Assembly (NCBI GenBank): GCA_035649575.1 | Contig: DASRJH010000203.1 | Span: forward strand, 1-23,422 | Source of the DNA: DASVAL01 sp035649575 | GTDB taxonomy: Bacteria; Planctomycetota; UBA1135; UBA2386 | Length of the DNA: 23,422 nt | Reading direction: 5' to 3' | Shown: positions 1-7,699 of the stretch, in pieces | Numbering within the stretch: the first letter of the stretch is position 1 | How the letters are laid out: the number at the start of each line of letters is the position of its first letter | The notes under the pieces: model-generated | What the model saw: the letters and a program-made list of their open reading frames with translations, nothing else | Told to the model about the DNA's origin: nothing | Databases searched by the model: none | Made by a program: the position numbers and the translations under genes

Positions 1-1
1 C

Positions 2-916
2 GTCGGCGCGAGCATGCCGGTGCTGATCGCGGTGGACGAGCTGGGCCGCGCGGCGCACCTGTTCGCCGCGCAGTGTGCGCTGCTCGTGTGGCCGTGGCCG
101 CAGCTCTTGACGCGCAGCGTGCCGCTGGCGGAAGGCATCGCCGCATTCGTGTTCCCCGCAGCACTCGCTGCCTGCGTCGTGCTCGTGTGCTGTCTGCGCC
201 GCCGCATCGCGCCCGCAGCGCGTCTGGCGATCGCAATGATCGTCGTGCCGCTGCTGCCTGTGCTCGCGTACACGAAGGCGATCGGCATCTATCCGATCGC
301 GGATCGGTATCTGTATCTGCCGGTAGCCGGCTTCGCGCTCGCGCTGGCACACCTGCTGCGCGTGGAGCGGCTCGGCGCTGCGGCGTGGCTGCTGCCGCTG
401 CTGCTCGCGCCGTGCACGTTCTCGGCGACATGGACGTGGTACGACTCCGCGCACCTCGTTGCGACGTCGGTGAAGAACGCACCCGACGATCCGATGGTCC
501 TCGCGATGGCGGGCGACCTCGCGCTCGACCGGGCGTTTGGCAGCGACCGAACGACGGTGCCCGAAGCCGAGGGGTACTACCGGCGCGCTGTCGCCGCGAT
601 CGGCACGGCCCCGCACGGCGTGCAGGATCGCCGCACGATCGCGACCGCGAAGCTGGGCCTCGCGTGGTGCACGCTGTTGCGGGCCGACCGCTCGCCCGGC
701 GCGGGCGACGCGGTGATCGCGGCGTTCCGCGCTGCGGTCGAGGCGGCACCGGAGAACCCGATGGCGTGGGTCGGACTCGGCCGCGCACACCTCGAGCTGC
801 GCCAGTTCGAAGCGGCCGAGCACGCATTCGGCGAGGCGCTGCGCGTCGCTCCGGAGAACGCGCCGGCGCGCAGCGGTCTCGAGCAGGCGCGCGTGGCGCG
901 CGCCGCCGGTCGCTGA
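2..916 (+). CDS. TPR-containing multi-pass membrane protein, C-terminal part (5' truncated)
   Basis: The frame is open through the left edge, so the true start probably lies outside the window; an ATG at 14 is only the first Met inside it. The first ~150 residues hold several hydrophobic helices (AAFVFPAALAACVVLVCCL; LAIAMIVVPLLPVLAYT; LGAAAWLLPLLLAPC) and the motif ADRYLYLPVAGF. A DRYLYLP-type motif is typical of bacterial membrane proteins that pair a glycosyltransferase-like (TMTC/DUF1736-type) membrane domain with C-terminal TPRs. The remainder is helical; the last ~55 residues form a clear TPR (AFRAAVEAAPENP..WVGLGRAHLELRQFEAAEHAFGEALRVAPENAPA), and a weaker repeat precedes it. It is probably an inner-membrane protein with exported or cytosolic TPRs. 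A role in protein glycosylation is inferred only, because the catalytic N-terminal loop is not in the window. It ends 35 bp before the stop of a convergent gene. Confidence 0.75.
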   Translation, partial: VGASMPVLIAVDELGRAAHLFAAQCALLVWPWPQLLTRSVPLAEGIAAFVFPAALAACVVLVCCLRRRIAPAARLAIAMIVVPLLPVLAYTKAIGIYPIADRYLYLPVAGFALALAHLLRVERLGAAAWLLPLLLAPCTFSATWTWYDSAHLVATSVKNAPDDPMVLAMAGDLALDRAFGSDRTTVPEAEGYYRRAVAAIGTAPHGVQDRRTIATAKLGLAWCTLLRADRSPGAGDAVIAAFRAAVEAAPENPMAWVGLGRAHLELRQFEAAEHAFGEALRVAPENAPARSGLEQARVARAAGR

Positions 917-950
917 GGCTGCGCCTGTAACGGCTCGAGCGTCACGGAGA

Positions 951-2090
951 TCAGAACCGCAGCGCCACTGCGAGCACGAGCATGCGGACGTCCTCGAGCA
1001 TGTGCAGCTCGCACATCGCACCGTGTCCGCGGTCGAAGTCGACGTTCGCGCCGACCAGCAGCGAATACGGAGTCACGGGGCCCTGGTCGACCTCGAACCG
1101 CAGCTCGCCGGACGAGGTCGGCACGCTGCCGGCGATCGTCGTCGCGGTGTCCCAGTAGGTCACGCCGCCCCAAAGCCGCACCGGCAACTTGTCGATCTTG
1201 CCGTTCCAGCCCGATCGGATCGTGCCGAGGAAGGCTTCGATCGTCGCGAAGTCCTCCATGTCGACGCGGATCCACTGGCCGTCGCCGCTGATGAACCAAT
1301 CGCCGTAGCCGGCTGCGAGGTTCGTGCCGACGCCCCAGGTGGGGCCCTCCTGTCTGGTCGGCACCGCGAGCGTCACGTCCTGCGGGCCGCTCGGCCCCGG
1401 AATCGTGACGGTGACCTCGGATTCCGACTCGTTCCACGTCCAGCCGCCGAGCACCGACACGTTCCAGAACGGGAAGATCCACGCGTCGAGCCGCCCCATC
1501 ACGTTGTCGACCGTCGAGTCGCTGCGAACCGCGAGGAAGTCCACTGGCTCGAGCGGCGCGCCCGCGAGTCCGGTGCGCACTTCGTCGACCTCGATGTCGC
1601 GATGCAGCCGCGTGTAGGCGACGCCGAAACCGAACGCGCGCGGCAGCTGGTAGCCGGCCGCGATCACGGCCTCGCGGCCGAGCGGCAGGAAGTTCGACCA
1701 GCGTTCGTCGCGCGGCTCCTGCGGATTGTCCGGGCGCTGCGGGTCCTGCCAGCCCGTGAGCGCCGGATCGACGAACAGATCGAGACGGCCGGTCGCGTGC
1801 GGCGCGTCCGCGTTGGCGCCCTCCATCTCGATGCCGGTGCCGCCGACCACCGAGGCGACGTCGGCGTCCGCCGCGACGCGCGGCCCCATCGCCGAAGGCA
1901 CCCACGAAGCCGGACTCGCCTCCCCGCGCTCTGGTTTCGCGGGTGCGGGCAGCGCGGCAGGTGGGCCGAACGCACGCGGCAAGCCGCCCGCAGCCGGCGT
2001 CTGCACACGCGAGGCCACGCGACACCCCGCGAGCACGGCAAGACAGCTGGCAGCGAACGCCCGCGCCCGCGTGACGCTGGTCATCGGCAT
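951..2090 (-). CDS. Outer-membrane beta-barrel-like lipoprotein, unknown function
   Basis: The 379-residue protein starts MPMTSVTRARAFAASCLAVLAGC, a lipoprotein signal with lipobox LAGC (Cys ~23). A Pro/Ala-rich linker follows, then alternating short beta-strand-like segments rich in aromatic and Gly residues (VSVLGGWTWNESESEV, WGVGTNLAAGYGDWFISGDGQW, LPVRLWGGVTYWDTATTIAG), ending ...VLAVALRF with a C-terminal Phe as in many outer-membrane barrels. The start at 2090 is preferred because its ATG shares one base with the stop of the upstream DUF4136 gene (TGATG), indicating translational coupling. The same frame is open further upstream to 2597, but that stretch is antisense to nothing recognisable and overlaps the upstream gene, so it is rejected. 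A surface or structural role is likely; no enzyme motif is visible. Confidence 0.8.
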   Translation of the reverse strand: MPMTSVTRARAFAASCLAVLAGCRVASRVQTPAAGGLPRAFGPPAALPAPAKPERGEASPASWVPSAMGPRVAADADVASVVGGTGIEMEGANADAPHATGRLDLFVDPALTGWQDPQRPDNPQEPRDERWSNFLPLGREAVIAAGYQLPRAFGFGVAYTRLHRDIEVDEVRTGLAGAPLEPVDFLAVRSDSTVDNVMGRLDAWIFPFWNVSVLGGWTWNESESEVTVTIPGPSGPQDVTLAVPTRQEGPTWGVGTNLAAGYGDWFISGDGQWIRVDMEDFATIEAFLGTIRSGWNGKIDKLPVRLWGGVTYWDTATTIAGSVPTSSGELRFEVDQGPVTPYSLLVGANVDFDRGHGAMCELHMLEDVRMLVLAVALRF

Positions 2091-2593
2091 CAGCGGCGCG
2101 GCGGGAAGCCGTCGAACATCTCGCCGAGGATCTCGGCGATGAACGCGCGCCGCTCGGCGGCCGTCTGGTCGGCGCGGAAAGCGCCGCTCGCGCTGCTGCG
2201 CCAGACCGTCTCCTTGTTCTTGGCCGAGACGATGTCGATCACGAGCGAGCCTTGCTGCAGCGCGTAGGTGCGCAAGCGCCCGTCGCGGAACTCGTAGCCG
2301 GAGCCCTTCGTGTTCAGCGTGCCTTCGATCGTGCGGTGCACGGCGACCAGCAGGTCCGGCAGGTCCTTGCTGTGCTTGAAGCCCCTCTTCTCGAGCAACG
2401 TGGCGAGCGCGCCGACCACCGTCTCGTCCTTGGCCGCGGTCGGCGACGTCAGCGGCAGCGACAGCCAGTCGTAGGTCCGAAACTGCGAGAAGTCGACGCT
2501 GTCGTCGTGAGTGGAATCGACCGAGACGCTGCGGCAGCCGGCGGTCGTCGCGAGCAACAGCGCAAGCAGGGAAAGGAACCGGACTCGGAACAT
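2090..2593 (-). CDS. DUF4136 family lipoprotein
   Basis: The 167-residue product begins MFRVRFLSLLALLLATTAGC, a lipoprotein signal peptide with lipobox TAGC (Cys ~20). Directly after comes the family hallmark, a strand-turn segment ending in DFSQFRTYDWLSLP, matching the 'D-[FY]-S-x-[FY]-x-T-[FY]-x-W' signature of DUF4136 lipoproteins. A middle Lys/Arg-rich segment (LLEKRGFKHSKDLPDLLVAVH) and a C-terminal FRADQTAAERRAFIAEILGEMFDGFPP complete the expected ~170-residue length. The ATG at 2593 is chosen because it opens the signal peptide; an in-frame ATG at 2647 would put 18 non-signal residues in front. It is the first gene of a two-gene operon with the barrel-like lipoprotein (TGATG overlap) and is divergent from nrfH across 128 bp. 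The biochemical role of the family is unknown; envelope association is inferred from the lipobox. Confidence 0.85.
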   Translation of the reverse strand: MFRVRFLSLLALLLATTAGCRSVSVDSTHDDSVDFSQFRTYDWLSLPLTSPTAAKDETVVGALATLLEKRGFKHSKDLPDLLVAVHRTIEGTLNTKGSGYEFRDGRLRTYALQQGSLVIDIVSAKNKETVWRSSASGAFRADQTAAERRAFIAEILGEMFDGFPPRR

Positions 2594-2669
2594 GCACACT
2601 CCCGGATAGGTTCGCGCGAGGCTACCGGCCATCGGGCCGCAGGACAACGACGGCTCGCTGCACTCGCGG

Positions 2670-2698
2670 TTCGTGCGCGCGAAGTCCGGGGCTATGCT
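2670..2698 (+). promoter_or_regulatory. Possible promoter for nrfHA
   Basis: A GCTATGCT element (2691-2698, -10-like TATGCT) lies 23 nt before the nrfH ATG. A weak -35-like TTCGTG (2670-2675) sits 17 nt upstream of TATGCT. Similar GCTA-x-x-x-T elements precede other genes in the window. The -35 match is poor, so this is a candidate only. Confidence 0.3.
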
Positions 2699-2721
2699 CG
2701 CGACGCCGACTCAGGACGCCC

Positions 2722-3219
2722 ATGGCCACCCACCCACCTCTGCAACGCGCGGCGATCGCCGCGAGCATCGCCATCGGTTCGTTCGCCGGTGCGGGCACCT
2801 ACACGTTCGTGAACGCCGAGGGCCTCTCGTACTTGTCCGACGACCCGGCAGGTTGCGTCAACTGCCACATCATGCGCGAGCAATACGACGGCTGGCGGCA
2901 CGGCTCGCACCACGCGGTCGCGACGTGCAACGACTGCCACCTGCCGCACGACACGCACCTGCACATGCTCTGGGTCAAGGCGAGCAACGGCTACCACCAC
3001 AGCTACGCGTTCACGTTCCAGAACTTCCCGGAGCCGATCCGCATCCAGCCCGGCAACTCGCAGGTGCTCGAAGCCAACTGCCGCCGCTGCCACGCCATCG
3101 AGGTCGGAGAGATCACCGCGCACGGCACGCTCGGCGTGCCGACCGATCCATTGCAGCAGACCGATCTCTTCGGCTGCGTGCGTTGTCACCAGAGCTCCGG
3201 ACACGGCCCGACCCGCTGA
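2722..3219 (+). CDS. nrfH: NrfH, tetrahaem cytochrome c quinol dehydrogenase subunit of nitrite reductase
   Basis: This 165-residue protein has one N-terminal hydrophobic helix (~residues 9-30), acting as an uncleaved membrane anchor, and four c-type haem motifs: CVNCH (45-49), CNDCH (69-73), CRRCH (120-124) and CVRCH (152-156). The first haem is followed by I-Met51, the Met found as the unusual axial ligand of haem 1 in characterised NrfH proteins. In the NapC/NirT/NrfH family this subunit takes electrons from the menaquinol pool and passes them to the pentahaem NrfA outside the cytoplasmic membrane. Length and haem number fit NrfH rather than the ~200-residue NapC or the pentahaem TorC. The gene is 4 bp upstream of nrfA, so they form one transcription unit. 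It gives a quinol-fed nitrite-to-ammonium (DNRA/detoxification) module without nrfBCD. Confidence 0.95.
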   Translation: MATHPPLQRAAIAASIAIGSFAGAGTYTFVNAEGLSYLSDDPAGCVNCHIMREQYDGWRHGSHHAVATCNDCHLPHDTHLHMLWVKASNGYHHSYAFTFQNFPEPIRIQPGNSQVLEANCRRCHAIEVGEITAHGTLGVPTDPLQQTDLFGCVRCHQSSGHGPTR

Positions 3220-3223
3220 GCCC

Positions 3224-4690
3224 ATGACCCCGAACGAACCTCCTCGCCGCCGCCCGACCATGCGTCTCCTCATCGTCGCGCTGATCGCCGCCGGAGCGAC
3301 GGTGCTCGTGCTGCTGCTCAACCGGAACGTGATGACGCGCAAGGCCGAAGCGCTGCAGACGAGCTTCAAGGTCGTCGAGCTCGACGAGAAGACCGTCGAT
3401 CCGGCGCAGTGGGGCAAGAACTTCCCGCGGCAATACGACGGCTACCTGCGCACGGCCGACAAGTACTCGACGAAGTATGGCGGCGCCGGCAGCGACGGCA
3501 TGCCGAAGAGCCGCCTCGAGGAGGATCCGCGTCTCCTGACGATCTTCGACGGCTACGCGTTCGCGATCGACTTCAACCAGCGCCAGGGCCACGCGCACAT
3601 GCTCGACGACCAGCGCACGACGCGCCGCGTCACCGAGCGGCCGCAGACCGGCGCGTGCCTGCACTGCCACGCGTCGAACACCGTCGCGTATCGCGACCTC
3701 GGCCTGCGCAACGGCGCGCCGGGCGCGCTGACCGACGGATTCGCGTCCGAGACGGCGCAGCAGCAGCTCATGAAGGGCTTCGAGGCGAGTTGCAAGATGA
3801 CGTATGCCGAGTCGACGAAGCTCGTCGAGCATCCGGTCGCGTGCATCGACTGCCACGACCCGCAGAACATGGCGCTGCGCGTGACCAAGCCCGGCTTCCT
3901 GCGCGGCATCCAGGCGCTCGCCAACTGCACCGAGCCGCTGCCGCACCTGCCGTCGATCGAGCACTGGCGGCGCGGCGATCGCAGCAAGCCGTACGACGCG
4001 AACCACGACGCGTCGCGGCAGGAGCTGCGATCGATGGTCTGCGGCCAATGCCACGTCGAGTACTACTGCGGCCCCAAGACGATGCTGTTCTTCCCGTGGC
4101 ACAAGGGGCTCAAGGTCGAGCAGATCGAGCAGTACTACGAGGGCTACAAGTTCCCCGACGGCACGCCGTTCACCGACTGGACGCATGCGCGCACCGGCGC
4201 ACCGGTGCTGAAGGCGCAGCATCCTGAGTTCGAGCTGTGGAGCCAGGGCATCCACGCGCGCAGCGGCGTGTCGTGCGCCGACTGCCACATGCCCTACCGC
4301 CGCGAAGGCGCGATCAAGATCAGCGACCACCACGTGCGCAGTCCGCTGCTCGACGTCGCACGTTCGTGCCAGACCTGCCACCGCTTCCCCGAGGCGGAAC
4401 TGCACGCACGCGTCGCGGCGATCCAGGATCGAACGAAGGCCCTGATGGACCGCGCCGAGGACGCGCTCGTGCAGCTGATCGGCGACCTCGAGAAGGCGAA
4501 GAAGGACGGCGCCAGCGCCGCCGCGTTGCAACCGGCGCAGGCGCTGCAGAAGAAGGCGCAGTGGCGCGTCGACTTCGTGAACGCCGAGAACAGCATGGGC
4601 TTCCACGCGCCGCAGGAAGCCGCGCGCATCCTCGGCGAAGCGATCGACTACGCGCGCCAGGGCCAGCTCGCGCTGCGCAACGGCAAGTAG
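3224..4690 (+). CDS. nrfA: NrfA, ammonia-forming cytochrome c nitrite reductase (CxxCH active-site haem variant)
   Basis: The 488-residue product has an N-terminal hydrophobic anchor or signal (~13-33) and five haem motifs: CLHCH (145-149), CIDCH (207-211), CGQCHVEYY (273-281), CADCHMP (351-357) and CQTCH (382-386). Family features are clear: CGQCHVEYY supplies the Ca-site/active-site Tyr region, KAQHPEFELW..GIHARSGVSCADCHMP carries the conserved active-site His, and the C-terminal ~90 residues are a helical bundle (dimerisation helices in the family). The enzyme reduces nitrite to ammonium with six electrons in the periplasm, fed by NrfH. The notable point is haem 1: most NrfA have CxxCK with Lys as proximal ligand, whereas here the fifth residue is His149. 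An extra Cys follows the Tyr pair (Cys282). The gene ends at a strong hairpin (4700-4735). Confidence 0.95.
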   Translation: MTPNEPPRRRPTMRLLIVALIAAGATVLVLLLNRNVMTRKAEALQTSFKVVELDEKTVDPAQWGKNFPRQYDGYLRTADKYSTKYGGAGSDGMPKSRLEEDPRLLTIFDGYAFAIDFNQRQGHAHMLDDQRTTRRVTERPQTGACLHCHASNTVAYRDLGLRNGAPGALTDGFASETAQQQLMKGFEASCKMTYAESTKLVEHPVACIDCHDPQNMALRVTKPGFLRGIQALANCTEPLPHLPSIEHWRRGDRSKPYDANHDASRQELRSMVCGQCHVEYYCGPKTMLFFPWHKGLKVEQIEQYYEGYKFPDGTPFTDWTHARTGAPVLKAQHPEFELWSQGIHARSGVSCADCHMPYRREGAIKISDHHVRSPLLDVARSCQTCHRFPEAELHARVAAIQDRTKALMDRAEDALVQLIGDLEKAKKDGASAAALQPAQALQKKAQWRVDFVNAENSMGFHAPQEAARILGEAIDYARQGQLALRNGK

Positions 4691-4699
4691 ACAAGCAGA

Positions 4700-4735
4700 A
4701 GCGGCGCCGCCCCCGCCGTGGGGAGCGGCGCCGCT
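4700..4735. terminator. Strong hairpin between convergent nrfA and PKD-protein genes
   Basis: The arms GCGGCGCCGC (4701-4710) and GCGGCGCCGC (4725-4734), plus a flanking A-T pair, are extended inward by CCCC/GGGG with a single bulged A and a 5-nt loop. It starts 10 nt after the nrfA stop and lies 41 bp before the stop of the opposing gene at 4777. No T tract follows on either side, so a bidirectional terminator or mRNA-end stabiliser is inferred from position and strength. Confidence 0.65.
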
Positions 4736-4776
4736 GCAAGCGCGAGCGCGCGTCAGAACATCAGGTCAGCAACTGC

Positions 4777-6876
4777 TCAGGTGCCGAGCACCCAGCCGCT
4801 GGCATCCGACAGCACCATCCCGAACGGGTTGATGGTGTCGAAGTTGGCGCTCTGGTTGTAGAGCAGCATGCCAATCAACGGCGGGCTGTTCGGGATCGCG
4901 AAGTTCCACGTCGCACTCGTGCCGATGCCGACCACCGCGTCGGTCGCATCGAGGCTGACGCGCAGCGGGCAGCCCGGCATGCCGATCACGGTCAGGTCGG
5001 CCGGCAGCGGCCCGAACCCCGAGATCGTGTTCGACAGGCCGATGATCATCAAGCCGACCCCGAACTGCATGTTGTTGACGTTGACCGACAACGTGCCGCC
5101 GAGCTGAGGCTGGGTGGTGTTCACGAGGTGCGACTGGCCGACCGTGCCCGGGCAGCCGGGCCCGAAGAAGCCGTAGCCGGCCAGAGAGGTGATGTTGTTC
5201 GTGGTGTAGTAGAGCGTGCCGGCCCAACCGCGCGGCGAGTTGAGGTTGGTCCCGGTGAACGCGCCAGCCGTCGACAGCGACGCCGCACCGGCAGTCAGCG
5301 ACAGGTCGGCGTTGCTCCAGGTCGTCAGCGCGGTCTGCGTCACATACCGCGGGTACGCGCCGACGTAGCGGATCGCCACGCCGTACGAACCGAACGGGAT
5401 GTGCAATTGCATCGGAAGCAATACAGCGTAGGCCGGCTGGTTCGCGACCGCAGCCGTCGTACCACTCGCGGTCCCGACCTGGGTCCACGGCGCCGGGTTG
5501 AGCTCGGAGCCCACGTAGCTGCCGATCTTCAGGTAGACGTCGGCCGTGAACGGCGTGCTGATCGTCTGCGTAATCGTGTCGAACGCGTGGATTGTGACGC
5601 CGAGCGGGTTCAGCACGTTGAGGTTGAAGTAGAGCGTCGCCGGTGTGCCGACGCCGTTGTTCACCGCGAGGTTCGTGGTGAGCGCGAGCGGTTGCAGCGG
5701 AACGACCGGCTTCGTGACCTGCGAGATCGGAGAGCACAGGCGCGTCACCTTCAACGTCACGTTGACCGGGTTTCCATTCGGGTAGGCGTACAAGGGGTTC
5801 TGCGCCGTGGTGTCGGTGATTCCGTCACCGTTCAGATCCCAGTCCCAGCTCGTCGCCGGCATGCTCGAGGTGTCGGTGAACTGCACCAGCTGCTGGCTGA
5901 CGACCTGGTGCGTGAAGTTCGCCGTGATCAGGTCGGTCCTGATGTACGCGGGCCTGGTCAGCGTGGACGGCGGGTGCACGGCGTCGGTGACGGTCAGCGA
6001 GACGTTGTATTGGCCGCACGGGTAGACGAACGACGGGTTCTGGGCCGTCGAGTCGATCACCGAGTCGCCGTCGAGGTCCCACGCGTAGCTGGTGATGCCA
6101 CCCGGGTCGCTCGAGTACGAATTGCTGGTGAAGTTGACCGCCAGCGGCGACGGACCACCCGTGACGTTGGCGGTGAAGCCCGCGAACAAGCCGTTGGCAG
6201 GAATGTAGGTGAACTCGGTGACTGGCTGATAACTGGCCGTGATGGTGCCCGTCGTCCCCGTGATACCAGTGGTGTCGTAGACGCGGCAGCCCAGCGGAGG
6301 GGGCACGGTCGTGGCGGTCTGCACGTGGTCAGCCGCGCGACTCACGCCAGTCCAACCCGTTCCATTGAGGTAGATGTCGACGGTCAGGTCGTTGCCCGAC
6401 GTCGGGTCGTAGAGGAAGGGCGTCGTCAGCGGGATGTCGATGTGCCAGGGCACCACGATGCCGGCGCCGAGCGTCGAGCCGGCTTGGACGGTGACCGGCC
6501 CGTTGAGCACGGTCGTGAGGTCGGGACCGAGATTGTTGGCGAACGTCGTGCTCGCGAGCGCCCAGTCCTGAGGAGCCGTTGCCATGTCGATGCGCACGTT
6601 CGGCCACGAGCCGCCAGCCCACGAGACCACCGCGCCTGGATAGGGGCGGTAGCGCAGCCTCTGGATGATGATCGGGCTCACGACGCCCTGCCCCGTGAAG
6701 TGCGTGCTGTCGGTGATGAACTGAATGCGCATGCTCGCCGCGTTGCGCGCCCACGGGAACGAGTTGTTCGTGTTGCCGACGGTGCTCGCGTAGCCGTTCG
6801 GAGTGACGAGAGAGATCTGCGCCATCGCGGTCGTGGCGAGCGCGCCGACCGCGAGCAAGGATGCAAAACGCTGCAT
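4777..6876 (-). CDS. Secreted protein with two PKD domains and planctomycete-type C-terminal domain
   Basis: The 699-residue protein starts with a Sec signal, MQRFASLLAVGALATTAMAQ (cleavage ~20). Residues ~20-228 form a beta-rich region (YLNGTGWTGVSRA). Two PKD-type domains follow at ~231-313 and ~316-393; both carry the W-D-[LF]-[DN]-G-D-x-x-x-D loop (YAWDLDGDSVIDS, WDWDLNGDGITDT) and the T-A-Q-N-P-x-[FY]-x-Y-P strand. Residues ~400-565 are another beta-rich part, then the motif GYGFFGPGCPG (~568-577) opens a C-terminal domain ending SDASGWVLGT. The last type of domain recurs in many planctomycete secreted proteins. PKD domains usually mediate surface display or carbohydrate/protein contacts; no catalytic residues were seen. 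The ATG at 6876 is chosen because it opens the signal peptide, with AGGA a few bases upstream; the frame is open to 7047. The 5' leader has a hairpin and paired repeats. Confidence 0.88.
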   Translation of the reverse strand: MQRFASLLAVGALATTAMAQISLVTPNGYASTVGNTNNSFPWARNAASMRIQFITDSTHFTGQGVVSPIIIQRLRYRPYPGAVVSWAGGSWPNVRIDMATAPQDWALASTTFANNLGPDLTTVLNGPVTVQAGSTLGAGIVVPWHIDIPLTTPFLYDPTSGNDLTVDIYLNGTGWTGVSRAADHVQTATTVPPPLGCRVYDTTGITGTTGTITASYQPVTEFTYIPANGLFAGFTANVTGGPSPLAVNFTSNSYSSDPGGITSYAWDLDGDSVIDSTAQNPSFVYPCGQYNVSLTVTDAVHPPSTLTRPAYIRTDLITANFTHQVVSQQLVQFTDTSSMPATSWDWDLNGDGITDTTAQNPLYAYPNGNPVNVTLKVTRLCSPISQVTKPVVPLQPLALTTNLAVNNGVGTPATLYFNLNVLNPLGVTIHAFDTITQTISTPFTADVYLKIGSYVGSELNPAPWTQVGTASGTTAAVANQPAYAVLLPMQLHIPFGSYGVAIRYVGAYPRYVTQTALTTWSNADLSLTAGAASLSTAGAFTGTNLNSPRGWAGTLYYTTNNITSLAGYGFFGPGCPGTVGQSHLVNTTQPQLGGTLSVNVNNMQFGVGLMIIGLSNTISGFGPLPADLTVIGMPGCPLRVSLDATDAVVGIGTSATWNFAIPNSPPLIGMLLYNQSANFDTINPFGMVLSDASGWVLGT

Positions 6877-6903
6877 GGTGCTGTCCTGAGGTTCGAGTTG
6901 AAA

Positions 6904-6962
6904 CGTGCGCTCCTGGCAAGCAGGAGCGGAGGGACGAAGACTGGCGTGCGACTCTGGCAAGC
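6904..6962 (-). promoter_or_regulatory. Paired direct repeat and hairpin in the leader of the PKD-protein gene
   Basis: Two 18-bp near copies, CGTGCGCTCCTGGCAAGC (6904-6921) and CGTGCGACTCTGGCAAGC (6945-6962), lie 41 bp apart (about four helical turns) just upstream of the start at 6876. The first copy also forms a 7-bp hairpin GCTCCTG/CAGGAGC (6909-6915 with 6921-6927, 5-nt loop). Such spacing could be an operator pair or a leader structure. This is inference from pattern only. Confidence 0.35.
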
Positions 6963-7206
6963 CGGTCGAGGGGAGAAGACTAGATGGAGGGCGACGCAGT
7001 GAAACCCCCTCCTGACCGAGCGTGTCGGACGAACAGCGACGGTACAAGCGCGCGCCGAAATGCCGCCCGACGCATTGCCCCCATGCTCTGGGCGATGGCA
7101 GCGAGATCTCAGCGCCGCCGCCAGCGGGGTCGGCTGATTGAGCTACGCGGCGCCTCCTACCGGACTCGTCACCTCGAGAACACCAATGACGACAGCGAGG
7201 CGACGA

Positions 7207-7292
7207 TCAGTTCCTGAGGACCCAGCCACTCGCATCCGACGGGATGCTGAAGTTCCACGTCGCACTGGGGCCGGCGCCAATCTCGGTGTCGG
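7207..7292 (-). pseudogene. Relic of the 3' end of a paralogue of the PKD-protein gene
   Basis: On the minus strand this reads GPSATWNFSIPSDASGWVLRN followed by a stop. The intact gene at 4777-6876 ends TSATWNFAIPN...(~28 residues)...SDASGWVLGT. Both flanks match at DNA level and an internal stretch of about 75 bp is missing, so this is a degraded second copy of the C-terminal domain. Upstream the frame runs on to an ATG at 7428 and encodes a signal-like RTRIAVVIAASLIAAC, which has no counterpart in the intact gene; a small chimeric lipoprotein (72 residues) is an alternative but less likely reading. Of the 550-bp gap 6877-7426, the stretch 6963-7206 shows nothing recognisable. Confidence 0.7.
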
Positions 7293-7426
7293 TGCATCGA
7301 ACATCGCACGCGGCGATCAGCGAAGCGGCGATGACAACGGCGATGCGGGTTCTCGCGCGCAGCCGACCGATCGACCGACGTGCGGTCTCAAGCCGCCATT
7401 CTGCGCGCGTCGATGAGGGCGTGCCC

Positions 7427-7699
7427 ATGAACACCACACTCTCCGAGGGACCGCGGACCGCGGTCGCTTCCACGCCGCACACGACCAGCCATCCGACCTA
7501 CAAGGTCGTCATCTACCAGGAGGGCCTGCTCGGCTCGATGTTCCTCGGCGGCAGCAAGGTCGACCCGATCAAGTTCGGCGACTTCCTGAACAAGAACGCC
7601 CGCGAGGGCTGGCGCGTCAAGACGATGGAGAAGGACATGCGTCGCGCGATGCTGTTCTGGAAGCGCGAGGCCTACCTCGTGATCATGGAGCGTGAGTGA
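7427..7699 (+). CDS. DUF4177-like small protein
   Basis: The 90-residue product has an N-terminal unstructured ~22 residues, then YKVVIYQEGLLGSMFLGGSK..PIKFGDFLNKNAREGWRVKTMEKDMRRAMLFWKREAYLVIMERE. The pattern Y-K-V-V, then an F-x-x-x-L-N-x-x-A-x-x-G-W-x-V helix-turn and a final strand ending in MERE is that of DUF4177-type proteins, which are small soluble alpha-beta proteins of unknown role. The ATG at 7427 is preferred; the frame is open back to 7244 but that part overlaps the opposing relic and is compositionally unlike the gene. Its stop overlaps the start of the next gene (TGATG), so the two are co-translated; pairing with a small membrane protein suggests a membrane-associated job. Confidence 0.75.
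   Translation: MNTTLSEGPRTAVASTPHTTSHPTYKVVIYQEGLLGSMFLGGSKVDPIKFGDFLNKNAREGWRVKTMEKDMRRAMLFWKREAYLVIMERE

Noticed and set aside
951..2597. One long 548-residue minus-strand gene spanning both lipoprotein genes
   Set aside because: The first third has no protein character and overlaps the DUF4136 gene in another frame; a clear lipoprotein signal starts at 2090 with a TGATG overlap.
3113..4606. Long minus-strand open frame opposite nrfHA
   Set aside because: The plus strand carries nine haem motifs in two coupled genes; the minus frame is Val/Arg/Leu-rich shadow sequence.
4237..7002. Very long plus-strand open frame (921 codons)
   Set aside because: It is Arg/Asp/Val-rich low-complexity sequence antisense to the PKD-protein gene and overlaps nrfA; a shadow frame typical of high-GC DNA.
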